A stretch of 64,000 nt of DNA, taken from Bryoerythrophyllum caledonicum (lineage: Eukaryota > Streptophyta > Bryopsida > Pottiales > Pottiaceae). How positions within the stretch are numbered: the stretch's first letter is position 1; each line of letters begins with the position of its first letter. Location of the stretch: NCBI GenBank assembly GCA_963971425.1, contig OZ020517.1:5458501-5522500 (forward strand), given 5' to 3'. The notes below the pieces were generated by a model. It worked only from the letters and a program-made list of their open reading frames with translations, was not told the origin of the DNA and made no database searches. The translations under genes and the position numbers were made by a program. Shown piece after piece: positions 46,202 to 57,844 of this stretch.

Positions 46202-46737
46202 GTAGGGCACAACGATCAGAGTGCAACTATGTTGAGGAATGAGATGAAGAAGGAGAAATGTATGAAGGTAGTCATGACCCATTTCCACCATTTAATCCAC
46301 AATCTCATATTTGTTGTGGACAATTTATAGCCTTGAGTGTTGTTCGAGCAGAAATAGAAAGCGGTGTACCATTCTATGTAGGAAAAGTGATTGAGAAAGG
46401 AAAAAACCGATGGAGACTTAAGATAAAGGTTTGTTAGTATTGGCCCATGATCCAAAGGGGGGTTGTTGATGGACATGGGTCTTCTCCATAACGGTGTGCA
46501 AATTGCATGGATTCATTCTGGGAGCTAACTGGGGAGAGCCATAGTTGGGTAGAGAAAGATGCATGCATTTTTTCATGGATAGACACACGAGAAAGAACCA
46601 TGTCTGGGGCCAGGGGTTGGAGAAAGCACAATGTATTTGGAGTACAGGTTGATAGTGGTAATTGCTATATAGTGTGTGTAAGAGTAGTATATTCTAAGGG
46701 TGATGTAAGACGTTATGTCATTAATCCTATAGATTGA
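46202..46737 (+). pseudogene. Transposase-like gene, C-terminal part
   Basis: This is the continuation of the gene broken at 42891. A broken plus-strand frame contains FIALSVVRAEIESGVPFYVG and KVIEKGKNRWRLKIK, then a stop replaces one codon before YWPM. The 46507-46737 frame ends in YVINPID. A short domain of the form VPFYVGKV near the C-terminus is what I recall of the same family. It is not functional as read. Confidence 0.4.
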
Positions 46738-47189
46738 AGATGTTTTTACTATTGGTACTAAGTCCATTTGTAGAAGCATCTATATTCAGTTTCTACCATT
46801 GTATGAATTATGTACTACGTAGAATATCATTTAATCAACTGTCAATCCTTGTATGAGGTATGTTTTTTTGTAATAACACTCGATTGAATACTACAATTCT
46901 TTCGATCTATCTTTGAAATATCGTGCAACTATATTAAATTCACATTTATCAAGTACTAATGAGGGGCCACCACAAATTAGTTGAAAATGCCAAAAAATTG
47001 CTTCCAATATTAACAACATGATTGTACATAATATTGTTGCACAAGCTCAATTTTTTTTCTTTGAAAACCTTTTTTTTTTGGTAATTTTGACACTTTTGTT
47101 TGCAATGGCCGCGATTGTACCCAAGAGCACTTTTATTTGGTGAGGGAAAAATTGCTTAATTGCGTGTATATAGTTTCTCATTGTTTCAA
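46738..47189. other. AT-rich spacer
   Basis: Nothing is recognised between the gene remnant and the ~183-bp array. Confidence 0.5.
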
Positions 47190-48090
47190 ACATTGGTAGA
47201 TATGGAATAATTTTTTTGTATATTCATCTTTTGGCTTTGAAATCTATCTCACATGATACCAAGATAGAAATGATCTTGTGGCCAAAATTTCATTGTGTAT
47301 CAACAAAAACTCAATCCTAGGAAGGGTGTTGAAGTTGGAAGTAGTGGTAAGCTTTCTCCTTTGTTTCTCACAACAACACATGTTGGTAGACTTGGTACAT
47401 GTTTTTTTTTGTAGATCTTTTGGATTTGAAATTTTCCACAATTGTATTTGACGTGAAGATGACTTCATACCCATAATTTCATGGACAAATAGAAAAAAAT
47501 GGATTCTTCAGACGGTGTCAAAGTGGGCAGCTGTGAAACTTCTCTCACAGCTAACCCCATGTTAGTAGATTTTGAATATCTTCTTTGAATACATTTTCTG
47601 GCCTTGAAAATATTCCCACATGTTATCAACGTAAAGGTAACCGTGTGTCAAAAAATTCATGTTGAAATAACAAACTCTTAGCCCTAGGGAGGGTGTCAAA
47701 GTTGGAAGTAGTAAAATGGTTTTCCCTTTGTTTCTCACAACTACACATGTTGGTAGATTTGGAATGTGATTTTTTTCGTGCATTTTTTGGACTTGAAAAT
47801 TTCTGCACATGTAATCAACATAAAGATGTTTTCACTCCAAAAAGTCCATGGGCAAAAAAAAAGTTCTCAATCCTTGGGAGGGTGTCAAAGTTGGCAGCTG
47901 TGAAACTTTTCTCACAGCTACCCCATGGTGGTTAGTCTTTAATATCTTTTGTTTTAGGAGTCTCCTAGACTTGAAATTTGGTATGCATGTTTTCAACATA
48001 GAGGTGATGTTGTCACCAAAATTTTAGGGTAAAATAACAATTTTTCAATCCTAAAGGAGGGTGTCAAAGTTGGCAGCATTGTGGGACCTC
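47190..48090 (+). repeat. ~183-bp tandem repeat array, five units
   Basis: The anchor (C)ATGTTGGTAGA or a variant occurs near 47191, 47376, 47558, 47743 and 47923, at spacings of 180-185 bp. Each unit also has 'agggtgtcaaagttggaag' or 'ggcagctgtgaaac'. The units have diverged by roughly a quarter. Short open frames inside are repeats of one another and not genes. Confidence 0.78.
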
Positions 48091-48292
48091 ATTCCTCGAA
48101 TTGCTTAAACACCAATTTGAATGTCACCCTATTGTACTAAAAACCATTATATACAAACATTGTATAGTCTTCACAGTACATGAAGTAGAGAGGGATCGAG
48201 TTGATATAGTTTTATGTGGATGATATGGTGTAGTTTGTATTGGTAGTATATATCACCGTATGGAATCTAGATAGAATATATCCCATATTGTA

Positions 48293-48512
48293 TTAATCCC
48301 TAAAGGACCAGACAATTTAGTGGATTCTCTACTCTATTGATTAAGAACTTCCAAGATTAACTCTTGAGAATATAATCATAGGATCTTCTTATGAACTTAC
48401 ATGAGATGATGGGGTAAATTTTTTGTGAATTATGATCTTTTATTGAAAGATCATTGTAGTCAAAGTCAAAAATATTGTAACCTGGAGGTACACTTGGCCC
48501 TTTAGAAATTGG
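48293..48512 (-). mobile_element. TTAA MITE, family B, copy 4 (inverted)
   Basis: It begins TTAATCCCTAAAGGACCAG. On the complementary strand it contains the family B core ('tcaatagagtagagaatcc', 'agtcaaagtcaaaaat'). The far end is worn (GGCCCTTTAGAAATTGG). It is about 220 bp and non-coding. Confidence 0.52.
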
Positions 48513-49422
48513 TATTTGTTTCACACTGGTTTTAGGGGTCGGATTTATTTTATTTATATTATACACTAATGATGGTATTTGGTATAATCATACTACCGTA
48601 GGTGAACCTATAGCTCAGCACCTCCTTGCCGAATAATTAATTAAAGTGAGAAAAGGCCGTTTGGAATCCAAAATAACATTAAAGTTATTTCTGGCAATAA
48701 CTCAAATATTTCTATATTTAGAATGGTAACCACAAGGGGAATCCAAGACCTTGGGGTTCCAAACCAAAGCCCTCATGCATGTGCAACCAAGGATGAAAGC
48801 TTTTCCAAGCCACTTCCCTTCGATGTCTCTCCATGTGACAAAATATATAGTTTCTCCAATTTCAACATCTTCATTAAATGTATGTCCACTTGATTTGGCA
48901 TGCATTTTTTTTAACTAACAAAAGCCAAACTAGAGGTTCCCCAACGGTAATTGATTTGGAGATGCTATAACTTTTTACCTTTGAAGAAGATTTTCACTGA
49001 AAGCACTATTATCTATACTATTTTAAGAGGTTAATCATAGTGAAACGTAGTTGGTACAAATATCCATCAAGAGTAAAAACTTACAGCATTTATAAACAAA
49101 TTAGTATGGTTAGCACTAAAGATCATGATTAGTGTCGTGTTCTTCTTTTTAGCAGTACAGTTCAGTACAGTACCTAGAAGCTCTGTTGTAGGAGACGCTC
49201 CGTAGCCGTCGATGTATGTCAGGAGCTACACGCCTCATCCAACGGTGCTAGAACGCCCAACGGAAGCCGTCGCCATCTCGTCGGTGTCGACTTTTCCCTC
49301 TTTTGACTCAGCAATTCTATCGCCTCCACACTCAGCTCCCCCATTTATGAACTCAGATACACTCATCACCACCTCATCGTCTACGCCATAATTTGCACTT
49401 TGATTCACACCAAATGAACTCT
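48513..49422. other. Unassigned stretch with a lone TA-element end
   Basis: At about 49111, GCACTAAAGATCATGATTAGTGT resembles the end of the TA-flanked family, but no partner end is visible. Bases 49180-49420 are less AT-rich and without a recognisable gene. Confidence 0.4.
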
Positions 49423-50271
49423 TTAACCCCTAAAGTCGAAATCGACCAGAATGTGGTCGATCTGACTCTGGTCAGGCTCTCAGTTACTAAATTTAGATCG
49501 TATGAAGTTATTACCGTTGCAGATTGTAGAGTTTTCCCAGACCTTTAAAATGACACCATTCATGCTTCAAAATTCCTCATACTTTAGGAGATATTCACGG
49601 TCAAAGTTTGAAAACACTGTTAGGGCATGCTGAAATCTGCCCAGAACTGCGGTATATGCTCAATTATTCTCAAAATCTGCCCAAAATCAATTAGATCGCA
49701 GTAACTTCAAAAATTCACCAAAAATTGAGATTTTATTTTTTTTCGAATTTTGTTTTTCGTACATGTAAAAGAGGTAGTAAAGCATGATCTCACCGTTTGG
49801 ATTTTCAATCGGATAATTTTTTACATGCCTTTTTAATTGTTGAAAATGGGCATTAGTATTTGTATTTCAGCATACCTCCATGTGAAAAATGAAGCATTTC
49901 TTTAGGTTTTATAGGTCCTATGAGGGTAAAAAATATATGGACATATTCCTTACTCACATAGGAACAAGAATTTGAAGAGCCTCATGTCAAATTTCCTTTC
50001 AAAAATGGTTTTTTTGGCCCCCAAAACATTAGTTTTCCATTCTACAGCAAGGAAAAAATCTTTTTTTTCAACTTTGAACATTATGATCTCCCAAATGGAG
50101 AGGAATTTGAATCTAAGATTCGGTATGCATGTACATGTACAAGTTAGGTACTAGATCTTACGGTTACATACTCGAAAATTTGTCAAAAGTTAAAAAATTT
50201 CACCTTGCATTGAAAGAGGACAGTTTTGAGGGTTTTTGGCAGTTTTGAGGGCTTTCGACTTTAGGGGTTAA
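49423..50271 (-). mobile_element. TTAA element, family A, copy 2 (849 bp, inverted)
   Basis: It begins TTAACCCCTAAAGTCGAAA and ends CTTTCGACTTTAGGGGTTAA. It has the same length as the copy at 4647-5495 and is almost identical to it in reverse complement. The longest internal frame is 60 aa in both copies with one residue different. Its right TTAA is shared with the element that follows. Confidence 0.78.
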
Positions 50272-50458
50272 CCCACGGTGGAGGAAGATGGGCATCTAAT
50301 GAGACCAACGCCATGAAAATTGGTGCAAGCAGTGGCGAGCTATAGTGATTTTGGTGAAGTGGGATTGCGATGAAATGTACCTAGATATTGTTCTACATGA
50401 TCTAAGACACTTGTAAATTATTGGAGGTTAAAAGAGCTCATCGGCCTTAAAAAGTTAA
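50268..50458 (+). mobile_element. TTAA MITE, family D, shortened copy
   Basis: It starts at the TTAA of the family A element and ends at TTAA 50455-50458. It shares 'gatgaaatgtac' and 'gttctacatgatcta' with family D. At 191 bp it has lost about 100 bp relative to the copies at 3248 and 57087. Confidence 0.45.
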
Positions 50459-51290
50459 CGCCAAACTGATGGCATCGATTCATAGGGTTTTTCAGGACTA
50501 TTTTTTTTATTCATCAATTTCACATTCATAAAATCAAACATTGTTATATTATCTTAAAAAAAGCTTTAGAGTTTCTATGTGAAAAGTTTAATTCAATCAT
50601 GTTTTGAAGGAAATAAAGTTATTTCTGATTTTGTTCATAGATAATCTTAGAAAATTCATACAAATTAGAAGAATACACTAAAAACACCAAGTTTTCACAT
50701 ACTCCAACTTACTATTAAGATTGTAATGATGGATGATAATCATTATTGTCTTTAAAACTAGTAGAATATACTATTCCATGGTAATGAAAACTGCACTTGC
50801 ATTTGTTAGAAATTAGGCAATTTTAATAATTAAGAAATAATAAAAATTGGAGTCAAAAGTTGGCTTCATAAACTTCATTTTCCACAACAAGTGATACTTG
50901 AGTCTTTGGCTGAAGAGCCATTGAAGATAAAGAGGTTTGAGTGTATTCTTGATTCCACCCTCACCACATTAACATCACCTTCCACGATATCACAAAGCCC
51001 TAAATCCAAAGCACATCTTGTAATGAGAGTTTCCTTAAAGATGAAAGGGGTCACCCTGCATCTCACCCCCTACTTTATGGTCTAATGTTAGTAACTACGA
51101 CATGGACATGGTGGCCAGGCTTGGAAAAGGTGTTGGGAAATATTGGTCAACTCTTTTGAGAACTAAGGTACTATGGAAGAGCTTTAGAGCACGGTCCTCC
51201 ACCGGTTCTTCAACTCAATGGAACCTTACCAAGGAGCTTTTCGAGGATGGAGAGAATCGGGCCGGAGCTTGCCCCACTGGCTCCGAGTCC
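50459..51290. other. Unassigned stretch
   Basis: No gene or named repeat is recognised. Frames at 50875-51392 are short and overlap on both strands. Confidence 0.45.
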
Positions 51291-52243
51291 TTAACCCCTA
51301 AGGTACCAAGACAGTTTTACACCAAAAACACTTCAAAATTAATGGATTCTAGTGCAATGAATAAAGAAGGTAACAAAAACTTTTATTTTTAGTTCTGACC
51401 GTAGGATCTCAATAAAGGCCTATTAAGTAATACACGTACAAAATTTCATAAACTTTGACCGCACGGATTGAAAGATTATAGTGTTTGAAGTCAAGCAAGT
51501 GGTTCATTTTCTTCCCTGCGTTTAGTGGATCAGCAGACTTTGACTTCAGTTGGTGTCAAAAAATTTCACTACACAAGGTCTAAATCTATTACCATCTTGT
51601 TAAGCATGATGTTAGCTCCTTACACACCAATTTTTAGAGGTAGAGACCGGGTGTAGCATATTCAAAACAAGTGTGCAAGGAGTGGAGGCTCAAAATTTGT
51701 TAATTCACACTTTTTTTTTATTGAACTTAATATGTTTTCGATTGATAATCCGGATGGTTAATATGAAGGTTTACATTACATATTGATGTGGAAAAAATAA
51801 AAAGTGAAAAATATGAAGATCTCTAGGTTTTATGTGGAAAAGAAGAAGTTTTTTTGGTACCTTGCCCGACAATGAGTGACAATGTGTGAAAATGTTTGAC
51901 TTGGGTTGGTATGCTATTTTTCACTAAAGACAAAAATTTGTTTTTGACAATATGAAGGGACATAATATTACTTGCAAGTACTGAAAATCTCACTTTCAAT
52001 AGAGTGTCCTCTCAAAAGTTTTTGGAGGTGCCCGAGGTGCCCGCCCTCCCCATTTAAAATTCAAAACCCTATAACTTTTTCATCAAATGTCCAATTTAGG
52101 AAAAAATTGTTTTCCCACTAAGGTCTTGGTAATGTCTTTCTATAGTAAAAATTTCAAAGAAGAATGTTGGAAATTGACACCATAGGAACTTGACCGAACT
52201 TTCAAAATGGACCTTTTTGGACACTTGGTCCTTTAGGGGTTAA
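51291..52243 (+). mobile_element. TTAA element, family G, reference copy (953 bp)
   Basis: It begins TTAACCCCTAAGGTACCAAG and ends CACTTGGTCCTTTAGGGGTTAA-type sequence at 52243, so the outer ~20 bp are imperfect inverted repeats. No insertion interrupts it, and it provides the empty site for the PIF-like MITE in the 10480-11834 copy. It is non-coding. Confidence 0.72.
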
Positions 52244-53249
52244 AGATGAAAGTCCGTAAAATAACTACACACAACATAGTGCACACCAAACGTCCATACT
52301 ATCAATGAAAAGATCACAAAAAATAACAGATGATTACAGCAATAATTTTCTTGAATCCTCTTATTTGTAAAGCAGCATAATCTTGTTCTACCTTGTTGCT
52401 GTACTTTACAATTTCTAAATGCTTGTCAGTACATACAAAACGCGGTCATACAAATACTAAGCTTGCATTTTTTTTCTTGAAATGGGAAGATTCTATTTCT
52501 TCATTTTGTTCATGAGACATCATAATAGGTATGAGATAAAAATCAAAGAAACAGAGAAGGGATAGCATGAACACCAAACTTTGACACCAAACTAGCATGA
52601 ATACTAAACTTTGACATGATCTTCAATACCCTTGGACTTGCATCTTGAGCATCAACATCTCTAAACTTGCATCTTAGGCATGGCCTTCGAGCATCCAAGC
52701 ATCGTTCATGCACAACATGGTAACAACACAATAAATTAAGGTAGGAGAAAAGTTGATGTAAAGAACCCAAAAAGAACCAACTGCAATCATGTAGGGAAGA
52801 CAACAAGGGCTGCAGGCTGGCTGGCAGCAGACAGTCCGGGAGCCTGGCCATAGGCCCGCTCGGATGAAACCCTGGTGACCTAGGACATGCGGTCGGGCAA
52901 TAAATATGAAAATACCTTGCTCCTCCACCGAGTTGGAGAATTGGCTGAGATGGCCTTAGCCTACATTGGGTAGCAATTAATACCCTAGTAGAACATCTCG
53001 GACCTCTTTAAACCATATAGCCGGATGGTACAGCAAGGGGGTGTGGACAAAACCTCGCCCCTATTTTTATGTTGTAGGGGGGCCCTATTTAGACCAAAGT
53101 GACCAATTTTGGCCAGAAAAATCATTTTTTTTCTAGACCCCCGATCTTTTTTTTTTAAAAGGCAGAAGAAAGAGGCCTACCCGTGGCCCACCCTGTGTGA
53201 CATCCGTCTACATGAAATAAAGAGATCCGAACATCTCCTCCACAGGAAC
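52244..53249. other. Unassigned stretch
   Basis: No gene or named repeat was recognised. Minus-strand frames at 52543-52928 have no identifiable domain. Confidence 0.45.
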
Positions 53250-53712
53250 ACTTGACAGTGGAGTCCAGTGATAGTAAAGGGGCCTCATTCACCTCCAAAC
53301 AACTTACACCGGCCGCAGTATACGGCTATGGAAAAGAATACAGTACCAGCCACGTATCATACGCTTACTGTATACACCGAAAAGGAGTAAAAAATGGCCG
53401 CTCGGAGAGTGTACATAAAGCGCCGGATGTGCGGCGAAGGGTGCACCATCTCACACACGCCGGCAATTTATCACGAGCGAGCTCGCTTTCCAAGTGACGA
53501 TGTGTACTTTTCTCGACGCAGGCGCACGAGTACTGTAACTGTAGAGTCAAGTCGACGCCACCTGCACGCGGGTACTTCTTTCTCATCACGACTGGACTGC
53601 CATCATTTTTCTCGTTGGGTGCAAATATCTTCCTCCTTCACCAGTCTTCGTTTGTACCGGTGCGGTCTTCAGAGTGTTATTTGCTGCCGGTTGTTTGTGT
53701 AGAGGTGGAGCT
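53250..53712 (+). promoter_or_regulatory. CpG-rich patch, possible promoter
   Basis: This segment is clearly richer in CG dinucleotides than the surrounding AT-rich DNA and precedes a short ATG-started frame at 53713. No TATA or initiator motif can be singled out. The promoter call is inference from composition and position. Confidence 0.25.
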
Positions 53713-53922
53713 ATGGATATGCTGGTGTTGTTTCCGCTGGAGTTTCTGGCCAATTTTCCTGCGACGAAGCCGGTGCCGAAGCGTGTAACTGGTTCCACCG
53801 AGAGTACTGCTCAGGTGGTGGTGGTGGAGGATGAGGATGCGAGTGCGGAGTTCGACTTGAAGGCCAAGCTAAGGTTCGAGTTTGCCAAAATCCCAGCGCT
53901 CTTGGCGTTGAAGCCCAATTAG
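53713..53922 (+). CDS. Possible small protein or first exon, unknown
   Basis: A 69-codon frame starts MDMLVLFPLEFLANFP and ends at TAG 53920-53922. It has a hydrophobic start, a Val/Glu/Asp-rich middle (QVVVVEDEDASAEFD) and a basic/hydrophobic tail. It follows a CpG-rich patch and precedes intron-like repeats with good splice signals, so it may be a genuine expressed unit. I do not recognise it; it could equally be chance. Confidence 0.28.
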   Translation: MDMLVLFPLEFLANFPATKPVPKRVTGSTESTAQVVVVEDEDASAEFDLKAKLRFEFAKIPALLALKPN

Positions 53923-53977
53923 CACTGCAACTGGTTTTTGCCGTCCAACTGTACATGATCTTCATCCAGAAAACACT

Positions 53978-54325
53978 AGCAGGTAATAACACTAACTATA
54001 TGCCCCTCTTCTCTTCTTGCTGCCTGATTTCTACTCTTCAGTTAAGGACTAATCTAGATCATGTGTTTTGTTGTTCTTGCAGTATCTTGAATGGTGTGCA
54101 AGAAAGGTAGCAGGTAATAGCACTGACTACGTGCCTCTCTTCTCTTCTTGCTGCTTGTTTAAAATCAGTTTTCTTCTCTTTAGTTGAGGACTAATCTAGA
54201 TCATGTGTTATTGTACTTGCAGATCACAGATCTCGAATGGTGTACAAGAAAAGTAGCGGGTTACTACACTAATTATATGCCTCTCTTCTCTTCTGGCTGC
54301 CTGATCTTGAATGGTGTACAAATAG
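53978..54325 (+). repeat. Tandem repeat carrying a mini-exon-like unit, 2.5 copies
   Basis: Three units begin near 53978, 54109 and 54254. Each has AGCAGGTAATAAC-type sequence (a donor-like GGTAAT), a pyrimidine-rich tract with 'cctctcttctcttcttgctgc', an acceptor-like TTCTTGCAG or ACTTGCAG, and then 'cttgaatggtgtgcaagaaa'. Splicing would join ~30-nt pieces. The third unit has lost the donor (GGGTTA). Confidence 0.6.
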
Positions 54326-55426
54326 ATAGACAAATGATTTAATTTGACACGCAACACCAGAACTATGGTGTGACCCTAGCTTGGATATGTACAGAAAATA
54401 GTGGGTGTAGCGAAAGTATTTTGTTTGTATTAATTGAATAAGTCAGTAGAAGGTCGATTTCTCACAAGGATTGTGGTACCGTACATCTTTTGGCATAAGT
54501 CACTGGCATTTGATGTCCCCTGAATTTTTTGAGTCTCTTGGCAAGCTAGGGTCACACCATTTGTAAATATGTTGTGCAGTCATCATGTACTTGCACGGAT
54601 AATGTGTGAATGATATCTACATGGATGGAACCAGTTGGCAGACAATTGTGCAGCAGCCAGATATTGAATTGGATATAATTCTGTCTGTTGGTTGTGTGAC
54701 ATTGTTTGTCTGGGGAAGACTGAAGTCTACCTCTGCAAGGAGGCATTACAGGTAGTATGTGCTTTTCAGGTACTTGGTAAATTGTGACAAGGATGATTGT
54801 GTAAATGCGCAAAAGGCCTGACCATGGGCACTTGCAAATGGGAATAATTTGCATGCGCATGAGTAGTCTACTATGTACTATGTGATCTTAGGTTATTTTG
54901 GTGGTAGAATATTATGGTGAGTTTTGTACATGTGTTGCTGGAGCTTTTGGAGACCAGAATGTGGATTCCCAAAAAAACATGTATGGGACATTGTGTTTGA
55001 TACCATTCTCTATCCAACATTGAAACTAGAGTTATCTTATGCATTTGGGTGGGTTGTCCATTGGTATAACATGGTTTGATGGTTCTAGAGTAGCTATTAG
55101 AGTTTTCCTGAAAGTCTGAGTTTTAAAGGGTGGCTACCTTGTGTCAGCTAAAAAGACCCGGTGCAGCATCTTTTAAGGACCTTGTGTCTTTCTCTATGCA
55201 CCAAAGCAGGGTGAGATTTAAATACGGCAATACTTGCAGGGTGAAAATTCTCACCCTCCATATTTTATGGGCCATGCGCATGGAGCAAGCTAATGTAACC
55301 AAATTAGGGCCTTACCACATGGGAGGGGGAGGAAGTTTCACAACTTCCTCCAACATGGCACTAGTGGCACGAAAAATATTCTTTTCCTCCAACATGGCAC
55401 TAGTGCTTGTGGACTTCCAGGCACTA
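54326..55426. other. Unassigned stretch with one dispersed repeat
   Basis: Bases 54585-54715 recur at about 58263-58405 in the same orientation with moderate identity ('gtgtgacattgtttgtc', 'tggatataattctgtctg'). No gene was recognised in the rest. Confidence 0.45.
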
Positions 55427-56299
55427 CACTAAAAGTTTCATTTAGTGTAATGGCACAAATAGTGTAATTACCTTAGTACACTAATTGCGAACAAGTTGAC
55501 AAATAGTGTACTAATTGCAAACAAGTGTACTTTCTCAAAAGATTATTCGATCAAAATTTATTTTATCAAAGATTACTTCATCGGAGTACACTTTATGGAA
55601 AATTAATTTTTTTAAAGCTTACTTTTTCAAGAGATTACTTTTTCAAATTTTACTTCTTAAAAAGTTTACTTTTTCAAATTTTACTTTTCCAAACATTAAC
55701 TTTTTCAAAACTTTACTTTTTCAAAACTTTACTCTTTCAAAAATTTACTTTTTTCCAAGTTTACTTTTGAAAAGGTTTACTTTTGAAAAAGTTTACTTTT
55801 CAAACATTTACTTTTTCAAATCTTTACTTTTTCAAATATTTACATTTGGAAAAGCTTATTTTTACAAAAGTTTACCTTTTCAAAAGGTAAGTTGTCTTTT
55901 TTCCCGAATTGATGTTTTTCCCTAGTTCTTGTTTTTTTCAAAAATGTTGTTTTTTCCTAATTGTTGTTTTTGCAAAAATGTTGTTTTTTCCTATTTGTTG
56001 TTTTCCCAAATTGTTGTTTTTTCCTAATTGTTGTTTTTTCCCAATTGTTGTTTTTTCCAATTTTTTGTTTGTGAGTTTTATTGTTTTCTTCACCTTTTTG
56101 TACACATAATTCTCTTCTACTTTCAATACACTAAACGTGCACGAGTAAAAAAGTTAATATTCCAATCTTTACAAAAGTTCACAAATAGTGTAGTAGTTCA
56201 CATTTAGTGTACTATTTTGTCACTACACTAATTGCGTAGTTGACAATTAGTGTAGGGGTTCGTATTTAGTGTCCACTACACTAAATGAAACTTTTAGTG
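55427..56299. mobile_element. TA-flanked element filled with minisatellite
   Basis: The ends are CACTAAAAGTTTCATTTAGTG and its inverted complement, flanked by TA on each side (55425-55426, 56300-56301). The matching flank extends further as AGGCACTA/TAGTGCCT. The outer ~80 bp share the TAGTGTA repeats and 'gtaattaccttagtacacta' with the 3,880-bp element. The interior is not a gene: 55530-55890 is a ~15-18-bp repeat of the type TTTACTTTTTCAAA, and 55920-56070 a ~18-bp repeat of TTGTTGTTTTTTCC. Confidence 0.72.
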
Positions 56300-57086
56300 T
56301 AGTGCCTAGTAGTTTTCAACGGCAATTATTGTGCCAAGTCATTGTCATGTAGATTCCAAAGCAACATCCAATGCAAATTCCAAAGCTACAAAGTTGCTCC
56401 ATGTCATTCTTGCCACTCCCTTTACTTCCTCTCATGTGGCAACCACTTGCTAATTTGAACCAATGTGAGTCATCCAACTCACAGCCTTTCCTCTCGTGTG
56501 GTTTGGCCCTTAGTAATTTGGAGTCACCAATGCCACCTTGCATCTATGTTTGGATGGTGACTGTGCCTAGATGATTAACCCTGTAGCATATTGGTTGGCT
56601 GACAAAGGACCATAATTTATGGAATAAACCCAAAGTTAACCAAACCACCATGTTTCTAAAAAACAAGTGGACTTTCAGGTGTACAACCCCTATCAGCGTT
56701 TTGGGGAGACAGTCAGGGTTTAAACCCTTAGTACTTTGAGAAAAACTCTAATTTATCCATAATTCAAGGTGTTAGTAATATCTTTAATGTTTTTGTGCTT
56801 AAGGAATATTTTTTGTTTAGTATGCAATTTTTGTATGATGATTAAAGTGTGAGGTATTGTTCTGTGCATGTTACAAAGAAACTCAAATTTTATTCTAAGA
56901 TGTATTGGGTTAGAAAATAATTACAATTCAATTGCATTAGTAAGAGAAAAACAACATTAGGTCCAAAGAAATTGGTATAAACTAAATGTCTCTTTAACCC
57001 TTGGGCATGGACTTAGTGGTGGAATGAACGGACACTTTACTCACACTGGCCCCCTTCGGGAACCGGCGTTCTTCTTTTTCTTCTCT
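56300..57086. other. Unassigned stretch with lone TTAACCC ends
   Basis: TTAACCCTGTAGC at 56575 and TTAACCCTTGGGC at about 56995 look like TTAA element ends, but I cannot pair them. No gene was recognised. Confidence 0.35.
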
Positions 57087-57374
57087 TTAACCCTTTAGCC
57101 CCAAGTTGGTCAAAATAGAGCTAGTTCAAGTGTATTTTAGGGAATAATGTGTTGTGTGCCAATTAGAAGCATTTTTTTTAGTCGCAACGAGTTTGGCACT
57201 AGTGAATGGAACAAATGAGTCTTCAATCCATGCAGGCATTAGCAAACTACAGTGATTTATGTGAAGTCGGGGTTGTGCTGAAATGTACTCACTGTGTAGA
57301 TGATGGCCACCTAAGCTATTACACTCATACATTCTTCCAAGCTTCCATGGTCTACTTTGGCATTAAAAGATTAA
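57087..57374 (+). mobile_element. TTAA MITE, family D, copy 4
   Basis: It begins TTAACCCTTTAGCCCCAAG and ends TTTGGCATTAAAAGATTAA. The interior matches the copy at 3248-3536 ('atgcaggcattagcaaactacag', 'ggttgtgctgaaatgtac'). It is 288 bp. Confidence 0.62.
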
Positions 57375-57840
57375 GATACTTCTAGGCTGTATGAGTATAT
57401 AATATATACAACATATGTGATATATATATATAACACTATATTCTATATAATATTTGTTGTACAATACATACCATACAAGATACTGGCTCAATGTATAGTA
57501 TATATACTATATATATCTCATATTATATTTCCTATTTAAAATAAAAATATCATATTGTATATACAATATGTATAGCACATACAATACATTCAATGTGTGT
57601 ATTATTTATAATATATATGCTTTTATTTATAGTATTTTTACATTCTATATTATACTATTTATAGAATATAGAATATACAATATAGCATATATGGTATATT
57701 TGGTAAGATGTACAACAATATGTTCAATATATTTAATTATTTTGTATACTGTGAAGTGTATTTATACCATAAAATTATAATACATAATCAATAAGTACTC
57801 TACATTAAGTGTCAACAAATATATTTTTTGTAATGCAATG
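57375..57840. repeat. TA-rich simple-sequence tract
   Basis: This is almost entirely A/T with many TATATA and ATAGAATATA variants. The open frame at 57568-57780 is a by-product of the composition. Confidence 0.65.
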
Positions 57841-57844
57841 TTTA

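Noticed and set aside
47190-48090. CRISPR-like array of regularly spaced repeats
   Set aside because: Whole ~183-bp units are repeated with divergence along their length, not short identical repeats with unique spacers, and the host is eukaryotic.
55515-55925. 136-codon Phe/Leu/Lys-rich frame
   Set aside because: It is a translation of a short tandem repeat inside a transposon and not a gene.
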